From: Henricia sp. BOLD:AAB3569
Lineage: Eukaryota; Echinodermata; Asteroidea; Spinulosida; Echinasteridae
NCBI GenBank assembly: GCA_037783545.1
Contig: JBBELK010000215.1
Location: forward strand, 62,001 to 126,000
Reading direction: 5' to 3'
Length of the DNA stretch: 64,000 nucleotides
The number at the start of each line of letters is the position of its first letter. Position 1 is the stretch's first letter. This document shows, piece by piece, positions 60,501 to 64,000 of this stretch. A model generated the notes under the pieces. That model saw only the letters and a list, made by a program, of their open reading frames with translations. It was not told the DNA's origin and searched no databases. The position numbers and the translations under genes were made by a program.

Positions 60501-63500
60501 AAGTTCGTCGGAACATTTTTCGACCTCCAAATTTGCCGACGTTTGGACCACACTTTGACCAAATTGCCGAGCCAAACTGCGGTGCGTTAACGACAGTCCG
60601 AATGACTGAGCATGCGCACAACTCAGGAGTACCCCAAAGAGGTGTGTACAGACAGCCACGGTTTGCGTGAGAGCAGTCAGGAAGCCTCAACCCAGTTTTT
60701 TCTAAACTTTGAAATTTCTCTGCCATTTCCCGGCGAAAGTCTGTCAATTTTGTATGACAAGTGCGCAATATAGAGAGTTTAGGGCATGCAAAATTTGAAG
60801 TTCGTCGGAACATTTTTCGACCTCCAAATTTGCCGACGTTTGGACCACACTTTGACCAAATTGCCGAGCCAAACTGCGGTGCGTTAACGACAGTCCGAAT
60901 GACTGAGCATGCGCACAACTCAGGAGTACCCCAAAGAGGTGTGTACAGACAGCCACGGTTTGCGTGAGAGCAGTCAGGAAGCCTCAACCCAGTTTTTTCT
61001 AAACTTTGAAATTTCTCTTCCATTTCCCGGCGAAAGTCTGTCAATTTTTTATGACAAGTGCGCAATATAGAGAGTTTAGGGCATGCAAAATTTGAAGTTC
61101 GTCGGAACATTTTTCGACCTCCAAATTTGCCGACGTTTGGACCACACTTTGACCAAATTGCCCAGCCAAACTGCGGTGCGTTAACGACAGTCCGAATGAC
61201 TGAGCATGCGCACAACTCAGGAGTACCCCAAAGAGGTGTGTACAGACAGCCACGGTTTGCGTGAGAGCAGTCAGGAAGCCTCAACCCAGTTTTTTCTAAA
61301 CTTTGAAATTTCTCTGCCATTTCCCGGCGAAAGTCTGTCAATTTTTTATGACAAGTGCGCAATATAGAGAGTTTAGGGCATGCACAATTTGAAGTTCGTC
61401 GGAACATTTTTCGACCTCCAAATTTGCCGACGTTTGGACCACACTTTGACCAAATTGCCGAGCCAAACTGCGGTGCGTTAACGACAGTCCGAATGACTGA
61501 GCATGCGCACAACTCAGGAGTACCCCAAAGAGGTGTGTACAGACAGCCACGGTTTGCGTGAGAGCAGTCAGGAAGCCTCAACCCAGTTTTTTCTAAACTT
61601 TGAAATTTCTCTGCCATTTCCCGGCGAAAGTCTGTCAATTTTTTATGACAAGTGCGCAATATAGAGAGTTTAGGGCATGCAAAATTTGAAGTTCGTCGGA
61701 ACATTTTTCGACCTCCAAATTTGCCGACGTTTGGACCACACTTTGACCAAATTGCCGAGCCAAACTGCGGTGCGTTAACGACAGTCCGAATGACTGAGCA
61801 TGCGCACAACTCAGGAGTACCCGAAAGAGGTGTGTACAGACAGCCACGGTTTGCGTGAGAGCAGTCAGGAAGCCTCAACCCAGTTTTTTCTAAACTTTGA
61901 AATTTCTCTGCCATTTCCCGGCGAAAGTCTGTCAATTTTTTATGACAAGTGCGCAATATAGAGAGTTTAGGGCATGCAAAATTTGAAGTTCGTCGGAACA
62001 TTTTTCGACCTCCAAATTTGCCGACGTTTGGACCACACTTTGACCAAATTGCCGAGCCAAACTGCGGTGCGTTAACGACAGTCCGAATGACTGAGCATGC
62101 GCACAACTCAGGAGTACCCCAAAGAGGTGTGTACAGACAGCCACGGTTTGCGTGAGAGCAGTCAGGAAGCCTCAACCCAGTTTTTTCTAAACTTTGAAAT
62201 TTCTCTGCCATTTCCCGGCGAAAGTCTGTCAATTTTTTATGACAAGTGCGCAATATAGAGAGTTTAGGGCATGCAAAATTTGAAGTTCGTCGGAACATTT
62301 TTCGACCTCCAAATTTGCCGACGTTTGGACCACACTTTGACCAAATTGCCGAGCCAAACTGCGGTGCGTTAACGACAGTCCGAATGACTGAGCATGCGCA
62401 CAACTCAGGAGTACCCTAAAGAGGTGTGTACAGACAGCCACGGTTTGCGTGAGAGCAGTCAGGAAGCATCAACCCAGTTTTTTCTAAACTTTGAAATTTC
62501 TCTGCCATTTCCCGGCGAAAGTCTGTCAATTTTTTATGACAAGTGCGCAATATAGAGAGTTTAGGGCATGCAAAATTTGAAGTTCGTCGGAACATTTTTC
62601 GACCTCCAAATTTGCCGACGTTTGGACCACACTTTGACCAAATTGCCGAGCCAAACTGCGGTGCGTTAACGACAGTCCGAATGACTGAGCATGCGCACAA
62701 CTCAGGAGTACCCCAAAGAGGTGTGTACAGACAGCCACGGTTTGCGTGAGAGCAGTCAGGAAGCCTCAACCCAGTTTTTTCTAAACTTTGAAATTTCTCT
62801 GCCATTTCCCGGCGAAAGTCTGTCAATTTTGTATGACAAGTGCGCAATATAGAGAGTTTAGGGCATGCAAAATTTGAAGTTCGTCGGAACATTTTTCGAC
62901 CTCCAAATTTGCCGACGTTTGGACCACACTTTGACCAAATTGCCGAGCCAAACTGCGGTGCGTTAACGACAGTCCGAATGACTGAGCATGCGCACAACTC
63001 AGGAGTACCCCAAAGAGGTGTGTACAGACAGCCACGGTTTGCGTGAGAGCAGTCAGGAAGCCTCAACCCAGTTTTTTCTAAACTTTGAAATTTCTCTTCC
63101 ATTTCCCGGCGAAAGTCTGTCAATTTTTTATGACAAGTGCGCAATATAGAGAGTTTAGGGCATGCAAAATTTGAAGTTCGTCGGAACATTTTTCGACCTC
63201 CAAATTTGCCGACGTTTGGACCACACTTTGACCAAATTGCCCAGCCAAACTGCGGTGCGTTAACGACAGTCCGAATGACTGAGCATGCGCACAACTCAGG
63301 AGTACCCCAAAGAGGTGTGTACAGACAGCCACGGTTTGCGTGAGAGCAGTCAGGAAGCCTCAACCCAGTTTTTTCTAAACTTTGAAATTTCTCTGCCATT
63401 TCCCGGCGAAAGTCTGTCAATTTTTTATGACAAGTGCGCAATATAGAGAGTTTAGGGCATGCACAATTTGAAGTTCGTCGGAACATTTTTCGACCTCCAA

Positions 63501-64000
63501 ATTTGCCGACGTTTGGACCACACTTTGACCAAATTGCCGAGCCAAACTGCGGTGCGTTAACGACAGTCCGAATGACTGAGCATGCGCACAACTCAGGAGT
63601 ACCCCAAAGAGGTGTGTACAGACAGCCACGGTTTGCGTGAGAGCAGTCAGGAAGCCTCAACCCAGTTTTTTCTAAACTTTGAAATTTATCTGCCATTTCC
63701 CGGCGAAAGTCTGTCAATTTTTTATGACAAGTGCGCAATATAGAGAGTTTAGGGCATGCAAAATTTGAAGTTCGTCGGAACATTTTTCGACCTCCAAATT
63801 TGCCGACGTTTGGACCACACTTTGACCAAATTGCCGAGCCAAACTGCGGTGCGTTAACGACAGTCCGAATGACTGAGCATGCGCACAACTCAGGAGTACC
63901 CGAAAGAGGTGTGTACAGACAGCCACGGTTTGCGTGAGAGCAGTCAGGAAGCCTCAACCCAGTTTTTTCTAAACTTTGAAATTTCTCTGCCATTTCCCGG
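54507..64000. repeat. Related 5-, 8- and 7-monomer blocks to the right edge
   Basis: A five-monomer module (gttcgttgg; gcacaatttg with gaagcatc; consensus; ttttgtatg; ctcttccatt with ttgcccagcc) begins at 54210, 58368 and 59853, the last two 1485 bp apart. In the 58368 copy its last monomer is replaced by a gccttttcc/ggaaaattt/aattttccg chimera at 59556. Monomers 55398 and 57774 are the same type eight monomers apart. From 61041 a seven-monomer period takes over: 61041 to 63120, 61338 to 63417 and 61635 to 63714 are each 2079 bp, the last marked by gtacccgaaag. The window ends inside a monomer. Confidence 0.86.

Larger units (their letters stand above)
1..64000. repeat. 297-bp satellite DNA array, head-to-tail, spans the whole window
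   Basis: The same 297-bp unit recurs throughout in one orientation; for example the anchor that begins tcaattttttatgac falls at 481, 1608, 2202, 22722 and 63714 once small indels are allowed for. Between 184 and 63713 there are 214 monomers, and the net length difference from 214 x 297 (-28 bp) equals the sum of the indels I located. Partial monomers lie at both ends. Outside 6070-10330 most monomers differ from consensus at only zero to four positions, so the array is strongly homogenised. No non-satellite sequence interrupts it. Long satellite arrays with higher-order repeats are typical of eukaryotic heterochromatin, often centromeres. That location is an inference, because nothing in the window proves it. 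I do not recognise the family. Confidence 0.98.

Noticed and set aside
1..64000. CRISPR-like array
   Set aside because: There is no short repeat alternating with unique spacers; the whole 297-bp unit repeats.
1..64000. Ribosomal intergenic spacer subrepeats
   Set aside because: No rRNA-like sequence is visible anywhere in 64 kb, and spacer subrepeats are normally far shorter in total extent.

Overview
The whole window is one uninterrupted, head-to-tail tandem array of a single 297-bp satellite monomer. I find no protein-coding gene, RNA gene, CRISPR array, promoter or identifiable mobile element in it. The array enters and leaves the window in mid-monomer, so it is longer than 64 kb. From the start of the monomer at 184 to the start of the monomer at 63714 there are exactly 214 monomers: 214 x 297 minus 28 bp, and the -28 is fully accounted for by the indels I could locate. 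A 297-bp family with higher-order repeats (HORs) at this scale points to a eukaryotic genome and to heterochromatin, such as a centromeric, pericentromeric or subtelomeric block. I do not recognise the family and cannot name the organism. The reference monomer (481-777) is 46.5% G+C. It has 16 CpG against 16.0 expected, so there is no CpG depletion, which argues weakly against a heavily methylated vertebrate-type sequence.

Layout. 1-6069: mostly consensus-like monomers, three of them with internal deletions (25, 62 and 36 bp), and a weak 3-monomer HOR. 6070-10330: the same satellite carrying about 60 scattered small indels, mostly single-base insertions; this looks like unpolished long-read consensus rather than biology. 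10331-14086: clean monomers, ending in the first copy of a 4-monomer duplication. 14087-26879: two very long HOR copies (19 and 24 monomers, 5657 and 7136 bp) with nested 6-monomer duplications. 26880-33420: an 8-monomer HOR (2379 bp) with a shortened last copy. 33421-37577: few shared variants. 37578-40547: a 4-monomer HOR (1188 bp). 40548-45597: irregular. 45598-54506: a 7-monomer HOR (2079 bp) with 5-monomer and 8-monomer length variants. 54507-64000: related 5-, 8- and 7-monomer blocks.

Because 297 is divisible by 3 and one minus-strand frame of the monomer lacks stop codons, very long open frames run through the array (up to 1791 codons at 21529-26904). I judge them non-coding. Diagnostic variants in this frame are almost all amino-acid replacements, two variants are stop codons that have themselves been copied into many monomers, and frame-shifting indels are amplified as freely as substitutions. 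The interest of the window lies in how the satellite evolves: domain-private variants, nested HORs, chimeric monomers marking unequal crossovers, and a probable local assembly-quality defect.
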